Of a stretch of DNA of 64,000 bases, positions 25,490 to 35,864 are shown piece after piece. Source of the stretch: an uncultured Verrucomicrobiota bacterium (lineage in GTDB: Bacteria > Verrucomicrobiota > Verrucomicrobiia > Opitutales > Opitutaceae); the NCBI GenBank assembly GCA_903898675.1, contig CAIUGM010000008.1:94621-158620 (forward strand), in the 5' to 3' direction. Positions within the stretch are counted from its first letter, which is position 1. Every line of letters begins with the position of its first letter. Position numbers and translations under genes: made by a program. A model generated the notes under the pieces. That model was not told where the DNA came from, did no database searches, and saw nothing but the letters and a program-made list of their open reading frames with translations.

Positions 25490-26437
25490 ATGGATTTTTC
25501 CGCCCAGTTCGAGCACTACCGCCTGCAAGTGGAACGGGGGCTGGACGAATTGACGCCTCCAGCAGGCACCCGGCCGGCCCGCCTGCACGAGGCCATGCGG
25601 TACAGCCTGCTGGCCGGCGGCAAACGCCTGCGGCCGGTGCTGGTCCTTGCCGCCGCCGACCTGTTCGCCGCGGCCGGTTTAGATCCCCAATCAAAAATCC
25701 ACGACCCCCGGCCGGCCCAATCGACCGGCTCAGGGCGGTCAGTGGATCCACTGGCCGCCGCCGTCGCCGTGGAGTGCATCCACACCTACTCGCTGATCCA
25801 CGACGACCTGCCGTGCATGGACAACGACGACCTGCGCCGCGGCCGGCCCACCGCCCACAAGCAGTTCGATGAGGCCACCGCCCTGCTCGCCGGCGACGCC
25901 CTGCTCACCCTCGCCTTCCAGTTGCTCGGCCGGCACTACGCGGAACACCCCGCCCTGTGCGCCGCGCTGGCCCGCGCAATCGCCGACGCCGCCGGCAGCG
26001 AAAAACTGATCGGCGGCCAGATGGCGGACCTGCTGGCGGAGAAAAAATCCAACGCCACGGCGGGCGAGCTGGAATACATCCACCTTAATAAAACCGCGGC
26101 CATGCTGAGTGTTTCGCTCGTCGCCGGCGGACTCTGCGGCGGCGCCACCGCGACGCAACTCGCCGCGCTCCACGACACCGGCCGCCACCTCGGCCTGGCT
26201 TTCCAGATCATGGATGACATCCTCGACGCCACCGCCGACACGGCGACGCTCGGGAAGACCGCGGGCAAGGACGCCAAGGCGGGCAAGACAACCTACGTCA
26301 GCCTGCACGGGCTCGAGGCCTCGCGGAAATTCTCCCGGCAGCACACCGAGGCCGCGATCGCCGCCCTGGCCGCGCTGCCGGGCGACCAGTCATTCCTCCG
26401 GGTGCTGATCGAGTCGATGGCCGTCCGCTCCAACTGA
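25490..26437 (+). CDS. ispA: Polyprenyl (farnesyl/geranylgeranyl) diphosphate synthase
   Basis: 315 aa trans-prenyltransferase, of the IspA type. It condenses IPP with allylic diphosphates in isoprenoid synthesis. First Asp-rich motif is SLIHDDLPCMDNDDLRRGRP with the two-residue insertion of bacterial FPP synthases. KQFDEATALLAGDALLTLAF and GGQMADLL follow, and the second Asp-rich motif is FQIMDDILDATAD. Product length cannot be fixed from sequence. It carries an AT-rich insert of about 20 residues (GLDPQSKIHDPRPAQSTGSG) before the first motif. I start at MDFSAQFEHYRLQVE because upstream codons are repeat-derived. Confidence 0.9.
   Translation: MDFSAQFEHYRLQVERGLDELTPPAGTRPARLHEAMRYSLLAGGKRLRPVLVLAAADLFAAAGLDPQSKIHDPRPAQSTGSGRSVDPLAAAVAVECIHTYSLIHDDLPCMDNDDLRRGRPTAHKQFDEATALLAGDALLTLAFQLLGRHYAEHPALCAALARAIADAAGSEKLIGGQMADLLAEKKSNATAGELEYIHLNKTAAMLSVSLVAGGLCGGATATQLAALHDTGRHLGLAFQIMDDILDATADTATLGKTAGKDAKAGKTTYVSLHGLEASRKFSRQHTEAAIAALAALPGDQSFLRVLIESMAVRSN
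25678..25745. repeat. AATCAAAAATCC-type insert inside ispA
   Basis: TTTAGATCCCCAATCAAAAA, then TCCACGACCCCCGGCC. It is in frame between the conserved KRLRPVLVLAAADLF helix and the region leading to the first Asp-rich motif. Word content resembles the uvrA inserts. Confidence 0.5.
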
Positions 26438-26446
26438 CCCCAGCCG

Positions 26447-26947
26447 ATGGCCGGACAACAGCAGGACTACATCCTCCGCCAGATCGAGCTGCTCGGACGC
26501 TTCGCCGCCCGCCTGCGGCGGAAGGGAAAGCCACTGGACGACAAGGACCGGCTCGAACTGAACGAAACCCTCCTGCTGGCGCTGCACCTGCAGGAACAGA
26601 ATTTCGGGATGCCGGCGGCCAAATTCCTGAGCCTGACGGCGGACGAGCAGGTCGCCGCCCTCCGCAAGGGGGAATCCACGGCCGACGGCCAGGCCCGTTG
26701 CCTCGTCTATGCCACGATCCTGAAGGAAACGGCGGTGCTCTACGCGTTTCGCGACAACGAGGATCTCGCACTCGGCGCCCGCCAGCTCGCGCTTTACCTC
26801 GCACTCTCGCTGGCCCTGGAGCCGCCGACTGATGGACGGGCCGTCCACGCCTTGATCGATGAGCTTCGCGCCGACCTGGGCGAAGCCGGCCTGCACGCAC
26901 CCACCCGGGAACTGCTCGGACAGTTCGAGCAATCCCGGCCCGCCTGA
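26447..26947 (+). CDS. Hypothetical helical protein
   Basis: 166 aa, soluble and largely alpha-helical, with no signal peptide or membrane segment. It starts MAGQQQDYILRQIELLGRFA and has heptad-like Leu/Ala spacing, for example LNETLLLALHLQEQNFGMPA and LALGARQLALYLALSLALEP. The beginning 'DYI.RQIE.LG.F' loosely recalls a family of unknown function known from Firmicutes, but I am not sure. It starts 9 bases after ispA on the same strand, so it is probably co-transcribed. A 93-bp repeat follows. Confidence 0.7.
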   Translation: MAGQQQDYILRQIELLGRFAARLRRKGKPLDDKDRLELNETLLLALHLQEQNFGMPAAKFLSLTADEQVAALRKGESTADGQARCLVYATILKETAVLYAFRDNEDLALGARQLALYLALSLALEPPTDGRAVHALIDELRADLGEAGLHAPTRELLGQFEQSRPA

Positions 26948-27032
26948 GCCAGCCCCGGCGCTGATCGCTTCGCCTGGCAGCGATGGACACGGCGGAAAGA
27001 ACCCGACCGGGCTGGAGCGGTTTCAGAAAAGA

Positions 27033-27124
27033 TGTAGCCGCGTTGGAGCTTGGCTACAACGTGGTCGGCCGCGATCAAACCCAAGCTTTCGCAGACTCAA
27101 GCGCGGCTACCGCAAGATTTAAAC
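27033..27124. repeat. TGTAGCCGCGTTGGAG palindromic repeat, copy 1
   Basis: Arms TGTAGCCGCGTTGGAG and CTCAAGCGCGGCTACC are near reverse complements. Aligned with 39705-39793, only the centre differs, with a four-base indel. It lies between convergent genes, ending five bases before the stop of the minus-strand gene. Confidence 0.85.
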
Positions 27125-27128
27125 CGCT

Positions 27129-28112
27129 TTAATGCTTCGGCGGAACCACGGTCAGCCCGTCGAGCAATTCGGTGATATCGTCCGCCACCTCGGCGTAATT
27201 CTTTTCGGTGGCCCAGCCGCGCAGCTGCACCGCGCCCTCGGGTCCGCTGTAGAAATAACCGTGGTTGAGATAGGCCACCCCCTCGACGCGCGCGGTGAAT
27301 TGCAGCTCGGCCATCTGGACCGTGCCGCGGTATTTGGCCCCGCGTTTCTTCACGGTCACGGACTCCGCCCCGTCCTGCGCGGTCTTGAGCACGGCCGCCT
27401 CGATGTCACCACCCTCGATCGCATGTTCCTCCGCGATGAACTGCGCCTCGGCCTTGCGGTCGGGCCGCAGGAAATTGAACACGCCCGGCTCCTGGTCGGA
27501 GGGATCGCGATACCACTGCGCGGCATCATAGCGCAGCCGGAAGTTCCCGGCCCCCAGCTCGCGCCAGCGTTCGTTCTGTTGCACCACGCGGGCATCGGTG
27601 TAGCCGGGCCGCAGCTGGATCGACTCAAACAGCCGCGCGCCGTGGGCCGCCCCGGGGCCCGGCTCCGGCCACTCGGCGCTGAAGACATAGAGGGAGGAAC
27701 CAATCACCACGAGCCGCACCTCGCGCACCGTCCCCTCCCGATGCTGGGCAATGACGAGCCGCTCGCCCGCGAAGGGCCCGAGCACATAGGCTTCGTGCCG
27801 CCGGATCTCACCGGGTCGCGAACGCAGCAACTCGGCCTCGGATTTTTCGTAGAGTCCCGCCTCTGCCCCGGGCTGCAGGGCGAGCGGATAGGTGAAGCGC
27901 ACCAGCAGGAAATGCTCCCCGGCCAGCTCCGCGAAATACCGGCGGGCCCGAACATCCCCCTGGGGCGAAGGCGTGAGCACCGCATCGGTCGACGGCGGCG
28001 CCGGGAACTGCGCTTCCACCGCCCAGTCGGCGGCGGCCAGCGGTGACTCATCCGCCCACAGCAGCCCGGTGCCCGGAAAAAGAGCGCAGATAATGCCGAG
28101 TAGTCGCCGCAT
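27129..28112 (-). CDS. Secreted protein of unknown function
   Basis: 327 aa. An N-terminal signal MRRLLGIICALFPGTGLLWA is followed by a soluble body with no motif I recognise. Repeated beta-rich segments such as EHFLLVRFTYPLALQPGAEA, VLGPFAGERLVIAQHREG and RWRELGAGNFRLRYDAAQWY suggest a beta-sandwich-like exported protein. The start is set at the signal peptide. Upstream codons to 28199 belong to a repeat-containing spacer. It lies downstream of tpiA on the same strand, 158 bases away, but a hairpin repeat separates them. Confidence 0.7.
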   Translation of the reverse strand: MRRLLGIICALFPGTGLLWADESPLAAADWAVEAQFPAPPSTDAVLTPSPQGDVRARRYFAELAGEHFLLVRFTYPLALQPGAEAGLYEKSEAELLRSRPGEIRRHEAYVLGPFAGERLVIAQHREGTVREVRLVVIGSSLYVFSAEWPEPGPGAAHGARLFESIQLRPGYTDARVVQQNERWRELGAGNFRLRYDAAQWYRDPSDQEPGVFNFLRPDRKAEAQFIAEEHAIEGGDIEAAVLKTAQDGAESVTVKKRGAKYRGTVQMAELQFTARVEGVAYLNHGYFYSGPEGAVQLRGWATEKNYAEVADDITELLDGLTVVPPKH

Positions 28113-28202
28113 CCGGTCGTAGTTAATCCGAACTGCTTCCAAGGCGGCAAGCCCGCAAGAGTCGGGACGACGATGACCTGAAATCCGCCGGTTTCCCACA
28201 GA

Positions 28203-28225
28203 GGGGCGCAGGCTTGCTGCGCCCC
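28203..28225. repeat. GGGGCGCA hairpin
   Basis: GGGGCGCA-GGCTTGC-TGCGCCCC, a perfect 8-bp stem followed by TACCCCC, in the gap between tpiA and the secreted protein gene. Related to the outer arms at 25363-25418. Confidence 0.7.
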
Positions 28226-28270
28226 TACCCCCTTTAATCCGGCCAAACCAAAGCGACTTGGCGAACCTGA

Positions 28271-29038
28271 TTACTTCGCCGCGGCGGCCGCCCGAACGAG
28301 CTCGATGAACGACTTGGCCTCGAGGGCCGCACCGCCGATCAGGCCGCCGTCGATGTCCTTCTGGGCGAGCAACTCCGGCGCATTGGCCGGCTTCATGGAG
28401 CCGCCGTAAAGGATGCGCACCTTCTGGGCGAGCGGGGCGCCGTAAAGCTTGGTCAGCAGGTCGCGGATGTAGGCATGCACTTCCTGCGCCTGCTCCGTGG
28501 TCGCAACCTTGCCGGTGCCGATCGCCCAGACGGGCTCGTAGGCGATGATGACCGTGGTGATCTGCTCCTTGGTCACGCCCAGCAGGCCACCCTCAACCTG
28601 GCGCTGCACCACCGCGAGGGTGGAGCCGGACTCGCGCTCGGCGAGGCTCTCGCCCACGCAGAAAATCGGTTTCAACTGGTTGGCCAGCGAAGCCAGCACC
28701 TTCTTGTTGATGAAGGCGTCGGTCTCCCCGAAGTATAAGCGGCGCTCGCTGTGGCCGAGGATGACGTGGGTGACAAAAAGCGCGCGCAGCATCTCGGCGG
28801 ACACCTCGCCGGTGTAGGCACCGTTCTTCTCCGGGTGCATATTCTGCGCCCCGAGCTTGACGGACTGGCCCTCGAGTGCGCGGCCGACGCTTTCGAGCGC
28901 GGTGTACGGCGGGCAGAGCACGATGTCGACGGACGGATCGCGGCCGACCGCCTCGACGATGTCATTGGTGAGCGTGACGCCGTCGGCGGCCGTCTTGTTC
29001 ATCTTCCAGTTACCAGCGATGACTTTTTTGCGGATCAT
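28271..29038 (-). CDS. tpiA: Triosephosphate isomerase
   Basis: 255 aa TIM barrel, the usual length. It interconverts dihydroxyacetone phosphate and glyceraldehyde 3-phosphate. Active-site residues are visible: Lys in AGNWKMNKT, His in VILGHSERR, Glu in IAYEPVWAIGTG, phosphate-binding ILYGGSMKPANAPEL and GGLIGGAALEA. I start at 29038 (MIRKKVIAGNWKMN) rather than at 29065, where the extra residues lie in a repeat. Third gene of the gap-pgk-tpiA set on the minus strand. Confidence 0.96.
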   Translation of the reverse strand: MIRKKVIAGNWKMNKTAADGVTLTNDIVEAVGRDPSVDIVLCPPYTALESVGRALEGQSVKLGAQNMHPEKNGAYTGEVSAEMLRALFVTHVILGHSERRLYFGETDAFINKKVLASLANQLKPIFCVGESLAERESGSTLAVVQRQVEGGLLGVTKEQITTVIIAYEPVWAIGTGKVATTEQAQEVHAYIRDLLTKLYGAPLAQKVRILYGGSMKPANAPELLAQKDIDGGLIGGAALEAKSFIELVRAAAAAK

Positions 29039-29048
29039 GGTGTTGGGG

Positions 29049-29135
29049 TTGTCATCCTGAACCACGTGAAGGATCCAGGTTGTTGGCGAGAATTCGGTTG
29101 CGCTGATGGATTCTTCGCTTCGCTCAGAATGACAA
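29049..29135. repeat. GTCATCCTGA/TCAGAATGAC inverted repeat
   Basis: Left arm TTGTCATCCTGAACCACGTG, right arm CTTCGCTCAGAATGACAA, with AAGGATCC and GGATTCTT next to the centre. It fills the 107-base gap between pgk and tpiA. A half-copy is at 7889-7918. Confidence 0.8.
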
Positions 29136-29145
29136 GCAAATGTTG

Positions 29146-30384
<1,239 letters not shown>

Positions 30385-30395
30385 GGGAGGCAGAA

Positions 30396-30490
30396 GTAGC
30401 GGATAGTGAGTAGTGGGTAGCGAGCAGACTCAAAAAGAAAGCGAGTAGGAGCCGATTATGCTCACTACTCGCTACTCGATGTTCGCTACT
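30396..30490. repeat. GAGTAGTGGGTAGCGAG/CTCACTACTCGCTACTC inverted repeat
   Basis: Left arm AGTGAGTAGTGGGTAGCGAG, right arm CTCACTACTCGCTACTCGAT. Simple word-like repeats of GTAG(C/T)GAG fill almost the whole gap between gap and pgk. Confidence 0.8.
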
Positions 30491-30508
30491 TGAGGCAGCG
30501 CAGCCGCC

Positions 30509-31567
<1,059 letters not shown>

Positions 31568-31672
31568 TTATGTTCGTTGGAACGGGCCGGCAAGGATACC
31601 GGCAATCGGTTAGAATGAAAAGCACGCCCTCGGCCATGGCAAGCGAGATGCGTGCCATATTTCGCGCACATC

Positions 31673-31692
31673 TTGCTCTGAAAGCAGAGCAA
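31673..31692. promoter_or_regulatory. Perfect 8-bp hairpin upstream of gap
   Basis: TTGCTCTG-AAAG-CAGAGCAA, about 118 bases before the gap start. Could be an operator or an mRNA leader hairpin. Confidence 0.45.
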
Positions 31693-31774
31693 TTGTCGCG
31701 CAGTCGGAAAACGTGATGCAGGTTCGCGCCCGCGCCGGAAACGCCCGGGCCGGAGCGGAAACACCTTGGGGTTA

Positions 31775-31792
31775 TTCTGCTGGCCAGCAGAA
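31775..31792. promoter_or_regulatory. Perfect 18-bp palindrome between gap and the pullulanase gene
   Basis: TTCTGCTGGCCAGCAGAA is symmetric without mismatch. It lies 26 bases beyond the pullulanase stop and about 220 bases upstream of gap. There is no T-run, so it is not a normal terminator; an operator for a dimeric regulator is possible. Confidence 0.5.
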
Positions 31793-31818
31793 CGCTCCAC
31801 CGGTCCGACTCGAACCCC

Positions 31819-34275
31819 TCACCACTCCGCCTGCCACAGGCTGCAGCCGAGGGCCGGGATGAACAACTCGGCGGTCACCTGCTGGCCGGGCGGCCGCCGG
31901 CCGCCGGCGTAAAAACATTCGTGATCGGCCACCAGCGTCCACGCCTGCAGGGCAAACTCGCCGACCGGCACGGCGATGTCCTCGGTGTGCGGGTTGACCG
32001 CAAACATCAGCCGCCCCGGTCCCTGGCTGCCGTCGGCGTTGTACACCGCCACCAGCGCCGGCGCGCCGGGCACCGTGCAGCACTTGAAAAAACCCTCCGA
32101 CGGTCGCGACCACTGCCGCAGAAGAAAGCCGCGCGGCGAAAGCCGGAACGCGATCCAGTCCGAAAAATACGCGTGCGTCGCCGGGAAGCGCGCGATCCGG
32201 CGGTAGTCGAGCGCGTTGAGGTCGCCGCGCAGGTAGGTGTTGTTCACGCCGTACTTCGAGCGCAGGAAGTCCTGCCCCTGGGCCAGCATCGGGATGCCGA
32301 CCGACGCGAACAGGATCGCTGCCATCAGGTGCGTGCGCTGCCGGTCGTTCTGCGTCGGGTGGTAGCCGTTGCAGTCGCCGTTCTCCGTGATCACGTCCAG
32401 CCACGTGCGGTCGTCGTGCGACTCGGTGTAGGTCACGGTCTGCGCCGGCCAGTAGGCGAAGTGCCACGGCGAACCTTTCAGGAAATACTCCAGCTTGTCG
32501 GAGGCGCCGTTGCCCCGCACGTAGTCGCGCACGAAATTCCGGTAGCCGTCGTTCCACGACGCGTACCCGGTGGGCCGCAGCGCGGCGGCGATGTGCCCGC
32601 GGAAGCTCCAGGGTTCGGCGATGAGGATCACATCGGGCTTCACCTTTTTCACGCTGGCCTCGATCGCGCGCAGCACGTCCACGCCGATCAGCTCCGCGAG
32701 GTCGAACCGGAAGCCGTCCACGCCGTACACCTCGATGAAATGGATCAGGCTGTCGCTGATGAGCCGCGTCGCCATCGCCGAGCGGCACCGCAGGTCGTTG
32801 CCGCAGCCGCTCCAGTTCGCCAGCTCGCCGTCGTCGCTCAGCTCAAAGTAATAGAGCTTGTCGATGAACAGCAGGTGCGCGGGCTCGCCCACATGGTTGT
32901 ACACGACGTCCAGGATGACCGCCATTCCCTGCCGGTGGAGGGCCGCGACGAGTTCCTGGAATTCCTTGACCTGGGAGGCCCGCGGCGCGTCGAGCCCGTA
33001 CACGCTGGCCGGCGAGAAGAAATTCGCCGTCATGTAGCCCCACTGGTATTCCTCGCGGGTCTTGTTGTCCGCCTCATGCACCGGCATGAGCTCGACCGCG
33101 TTCACGCCGAGTTTCTTCAGGTAAAAGTCCGGGCTCTCCACCCATTTCGTCAGGCCGGTGAAACCCAGCCGCTCCTCCGCGCTCAGGCTGATCGGGGCGT
33201 GGGCGACCAGGTCGCGCACATGCGCCTCGGCCACGACCAGGTCCTGCCACGGTGGCGTGATGAACGTCCGGTCCGCCCGGCCGACCCACGCCGGATCCAG
33301 GACGATGCCGGGGCCCATGCGGCCCACCGCCGCCTGCGCGTAGGGATCGAGGATCTTCTCGCCGGGATGAAAATGTCCGAAGACATCGTGCGGGCCGCTG
33401 ACTGAGTACCAGTAATACCAGCCATGCAGGTTGCGGTCGAGGTGCGCCTCCCAGACGCCCTGCCAGCCGCCGGCCTCCTCGTGACGGTCGAGCTCGTAGC
33501 CAAAGGCCTGGTCCTGCGCCTCGATCTTCTCGCAGAGGAAAAGGCGCACGTGCTTGGCGCGCGGCGCGAACAGGCGGAAGGTCGTCTCGCCGTTGACCAC
33601 CAGGGCGCCGAGCGGCAGCTCGCTGTGCATGTCATGGAAAAACCGCCCGAGCCGCAGGCGGGTCTTGGGCGCCTGCTTGCCGTCGCGGACGTGCACGACC
33701 GAGTAGGTCTGGTTGAGCAGCACCGGCGCCGCGGTGGTAAACTGGAACAGGTTGCGCCCGGTGCGATTCTTCAGGATGGCCCGGTTGAAGTGACTCTTGC
33801 CGTCGGACACCAGGTTGGTCGCATCGCGCGGCAGGTCGATCCAGCGGTTGTCGCCCGTGACAAACTTGAACTGCTGCGGCGGGTCCGTGAGCAGCGCGGC
33901 GGCGGGCTTGCGCAGCAGCCACACCGCCCGGCCGTTGAGTTCGCCCGGCACCATCGACCAGTCCAGCTGGCCGACGGCCGCCTCCCAGCCGTTGAAGTCG
34001 CCGGCGACATACACCGGCATGACGGAAAAATCCACCCAGCTGTGCTCCTCCGGGTCGAGGACGAAGACCAGCTGGCCGATCTCATCGACGTAGTAGGCCG
34101 ACTCCTCCGCGTAGAGCGAGGGCGCGGCCGGGCCGAAGTCGGCAAACGCGAACGCCTTGTCGCCCGGCGCCAGCAGCGGGAGGGATTCCTCCGCCCAGTC
34201 GGCATCGAGTTCGATGATCCCCTGCGAGGCCGACATCAGCCAGGCGCGGACGATACGTTGGGTTTGTTCGGGCAT
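31819..34275 (-). CDS. GH13 pullulanase-type alpha-glucan debranching enzyme
   Basis: 818 aa. N-terminal beta domains contain a CBM48-like segment (MPVYVAGDFNGWEAAVGQLD). A second module follows (TTFRLFAPRAKHVRLFLCEK), then the GH13 barrel. Conserved regions: VILDVVYNHVGE (I), GFRFDLAELIG with nucleophile Asp (II), ILIAEPW with acid/base Glu (III), YTESHDDRTW (IV). The YNHVGE and AEPW forms favour pullulanase/isoamylase-type alpha-1,6 cleavage over alpha-amylase. There is no signal peptide, so it is probably a cytoplasmic glycogen-debranching enzyme. It is divergent from mnmA across a repeat-filled gap. Exact specificity is inferred. Confidence 0.85.
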   Translation of the reverse strand: MPEQTQRIVRAWLMSASQGIIELDADWAEESLPLLAPGDKAFAFADFGPAAPSLYAEESAYYVDEIGQLVFVLDPEEHSWVDFSVMPVYVAGDFNGWEAAVGQLDWSMVPGELNGRAVWLLRKPAAALLTDPPQQFKFVTGDNRWIDLPRDATNLVSDGKSHFNRAILKNRTGRNLFQFTTAAPVLLNQTYSVVHVRDGKQAPKTRLRLGRFFHDMHSELPLGALVVNGETTFRLFAPRAKHVRLFLCEKIEAQDQAFGYELDRHEEAGGWQGVWEAHLDRNLHGWYYWYSVSGPHDVFGHFHPGEKILDPYAQAAVGRMGPGIVLDPAWVGRADRTFITPPWQDLVVAEAHVRDLVAHAPISLSAEERLGFTGLTKWVESPDFYLKKLGVNAVELMPVHEADNKTREEYQWGYMTANFFSPASVYGLDAPRASQVKEFQELVAALHRQGMAVILDVVYNHVGEPAHLLFIDKLYYFELSDDGELANWSGCGNDLRCRSAMATRLISDSLIHFIEVYGVDGFRFDLAELIGVDVLRAIEASVKKVKPDVILIAEPWSFRGHIAAALRPTGYASWNDGYRNFVRDYVRGNGASDKLEYFLKGSPWHFAYWPAQTVTYTESHDDRTWLDVITENGDCNGYHPTQNDRQRTHLMAAILFASVGIPMLAQGQDFLRSKYGVNNTYLRGDLNALDYRRIARFPATHAYFSDWIAFRLSPRGFLLRQWSRPSEGFFKCCTVPGAPALVAVYNADGSQGPGRLMFAVNPHTEDIAVPVGEFALQAWTLVADHECFYAGGRRPPGQQVTAELFIPALGCSLWQAEW

Positions 34276-34601
34276 TCCGGCTGTTTCTCCAGCAATTGCC
34301 GCGCCACCGCAAGCGCGGTGTGGAACGACACGAGCGGAGTTTTTAACCGCTAATCCTCTCTAATCGGTCGCTAATTCTGATCTGACTGGGAAGAAGAATT
34401 GCACCACAGAGGCACAGAGACACAGAGCGAAGCCGATCGAATTCAGAGCAAATCTGAAAAAATCCGACATTCCGACCTCCGTGTCTCTGTGCCTCTGTGG
34501 TGTAAAAATTTTAGTCTTCTGCCCCAATCCGTGCCTGACGGGGAATTTCGCTGGCCTAAAATTAGTGTTCAATCGTGGCCATTAGTGGTTTCTCTCCCGT
34601 C
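34276..34601. other. 326-base gene-free spacer, almost entirely nested inverted repeats
   Basis: This divergent spacer between the pullulanase gene and mnmA holds no convincing ORF. From the outside inward it contains AACCGCTAAT/ATTAGTGGTT-type words, GGGAAGAAGA/TCTTCTGCCC words, then the CACCACAGAGGCACAGAG inverted repeat. Any promoters of the two genes must lie within or beside these repeats. I could not identify one with confidence. Confidence 0.7.
34345..34590. repeat. Compound nested inverted repeat (CACCACAGAGGCACAGAG core)
   Basis: Core arms at 34402-34423 and 34482-34503 are a perfect 22-bp inverted repeat containing ACCACAGAGGCACAGAGACA. Flanking arms 34345-34378 (AACCGCTAATCC...) and 34558-34590 (ATTAGTG...CCATTAGTGGTT) are imperfect inverted copies. 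Read as RNA it would fold into one long multi-part stem. Confidence 0.85.
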
Positions 34602-35735
34602 ATGTCCCGTGAACGCATCCTCGTCGGCATGTCCGGGGGCGTCGACAGCAGTGTCGCCGCCCTGCTCCTCCAGCAGCAGGGCTTTGAGGTGGTCGGCGCC
34701 TACATGAAGAACTGGATCAATGAGGACAACGTCATCGGCGAGTGCCCGTGGATGCAGGACATCGTGGATGCCCGCGCCGTGGCCGACCAGCTCGGGATCG
34801 AGTTCCGGGTCGTGAACCTGATGGAGGACTACCGCCGGCTCGTCGTCGACTACCTGCTCGACGGCTACCAGCGCGGCCTGACGCCCAACCCCGATGTCAT
34901 GTGCAACAGCCGCGTGAAGTTCGGCGTGTTCCGCGCCTACGCCGAGGCCGAGGGTTTCACCGCGCTGGCCACCGGCCACTATGCCCGCAGAGTTTCGAGC
35001 TCTCAACCCTCAACCCTCAGCTCTCAACTCCTGCTGGAGGGCCTCGACAAAAACAAGGACCAATCCTACTTCCTCGCCCTGCTCTCGCAGGAGCAGCTCC
35101 GCTTCGCGCGCTTTCCCATCGGGCACCTGCCGAAGCCCGAGCTGCGCCGGCTCGCGGCGGACGCCAAGCTTGCCACGGCCGCCAAGAAGGACAGCCAGGG
35201 CATCTGCTTCATCGGCGAGGTGAAAATGGCGGACTTCCTCACCGCCTACGTGCCCGAGCACCCGGGCCCGATCGTCCGCGCGACCGACGGCCAGATCCTC
35301 GGCGAGCATCGCGGCCTGCACTACTACACCATCGGCCAGCGCCGCGGCATCCGGATCCCGTCGAACACCGACGACAAGGCCTACGTCGTCACTGGCAAGC
35401 GCGCCGCCGACCACGCGCTGCTCGTCGCCTTCGACGGTCCCGAGGCGCCGGGCCTGTGGACCAGCGAATGCCGCATCCACCGCCTCAGCTTCATCGGCGA
35501 ACCCATCAGCGCACCCCGCCGCCTCGAATGCCGCGTCCGGTACCGGGACCCCCGTGTCGCGATTGAATTCAACCCTGTAGCCGGGGTCGCTGACCCCGGT
35601 CCGAACCCGGGCTCAGCGAGCCCGGCTACAACGGCCACCATCAAATTCTCCACCCCCCAGCGCGCCCTCGCCTGCGGCCAGATCATGGCCCTCTACGACG
35701 GCGAGCAACTCCTCGGCGGCGGCGTGTTTGTCTGA
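34602..35735 (+). CDS. mnmA: tRNA-specific 2-thiouridylase MnmA
   Basis: 377 aa. It thiolates U34 of tRNA-Lys, -Glu and -Gln using persulfide sulfur and ATP. ATP-pyrophosphatase loop [15 protein letters not shown], first catalytic Cys in [39 protein letters not shown], and second catalytic Cys in [11 protein letters not shown]-terminal beta-barrel ends with [20 protein letters not shown]. Two repeat inserts are read in frame: [11 protein letters not shown] after GHYARRV, and [19 protein letters not shown] near residues 325-343. Both fall in loops, so the enzyme is probably active. The start at 34602 follows directly after the repeat spacer. Confidence 0.95.
   Translation: MSRERILVGMSGGVDSSVAALLLQQQGFEVVGAYMKNWINEDNVIGECPWMQDIVDARAVADQLGIEFRVVNLMEDYRRLVVDYLLDGYQRGLTPNPDVMCNSRVKFGVFRAYAEAEGFTALATGHYARRVSSSQPSTLSSQLLLEGLDKNKDQSYFLALLSQEQLRFARFPIGHLPKPELRRLAADAKLATAAKKDSQGICFIGEVKMADFLTAYVPEHPGPIVRATDGQILGEHRGLHYYTIGQRRGIRIPSNTDDKAYVVTGKRAADHALLVAFDGPEAPGLWTSECRIHRLSFIGEPISAPRRLECRVRYRDPRVAIEFNPVAGVADPGPNPGSASPATTATIKFSTPQRALACGQIMALYDGEQLLGGGVFV
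34998..35030. repeat. CTCAACCCTCAACCCTCAGC word repeat inside mnmA
   Basis: Four near-tandem copies of CTCAACC/CTCTCAAC, in frame in a surface loop between the GHYAR motif and the [14 protein letters not shown] segment. Typical MnmA proteins have a short variable loop here. Confidence 0.65.
35576..35630. repeat. Twin-hairpin REP element inside the mnmA reading frame
   Basis: 55 bases bounded by TGTAGCC and GGCTACA. Hairpin one is CCGGGGTC-GCT-GACCCCGG and hairpin two is CCGGGCTC-AGC-GAGCCCGG; both stems are perfect. It is inserted in frame without stop codons. Confidence 0.9.
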
Positions 35736-35864
35736 GCCCCGGTTCGACTGTAACCGAAGCTTCAAGAGTCTCGCTTCAGGCCCCTGATATAATCGCAGTC
35801 GGAACTCGGGGCGATTCACGGCCGGCGCCTTGACCCGCCCGGAAATGGGCATTCTATCGTGGCA

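Noticed and set aside
31795..31830. GGGGTTCGAGTCGGACC on the minus strand resembles a tRNA T-arm
   Set aside because: No matching T stem, acceptor stem or anticodon arm can be built around it, and it directly follows the pullulanase stop codon.
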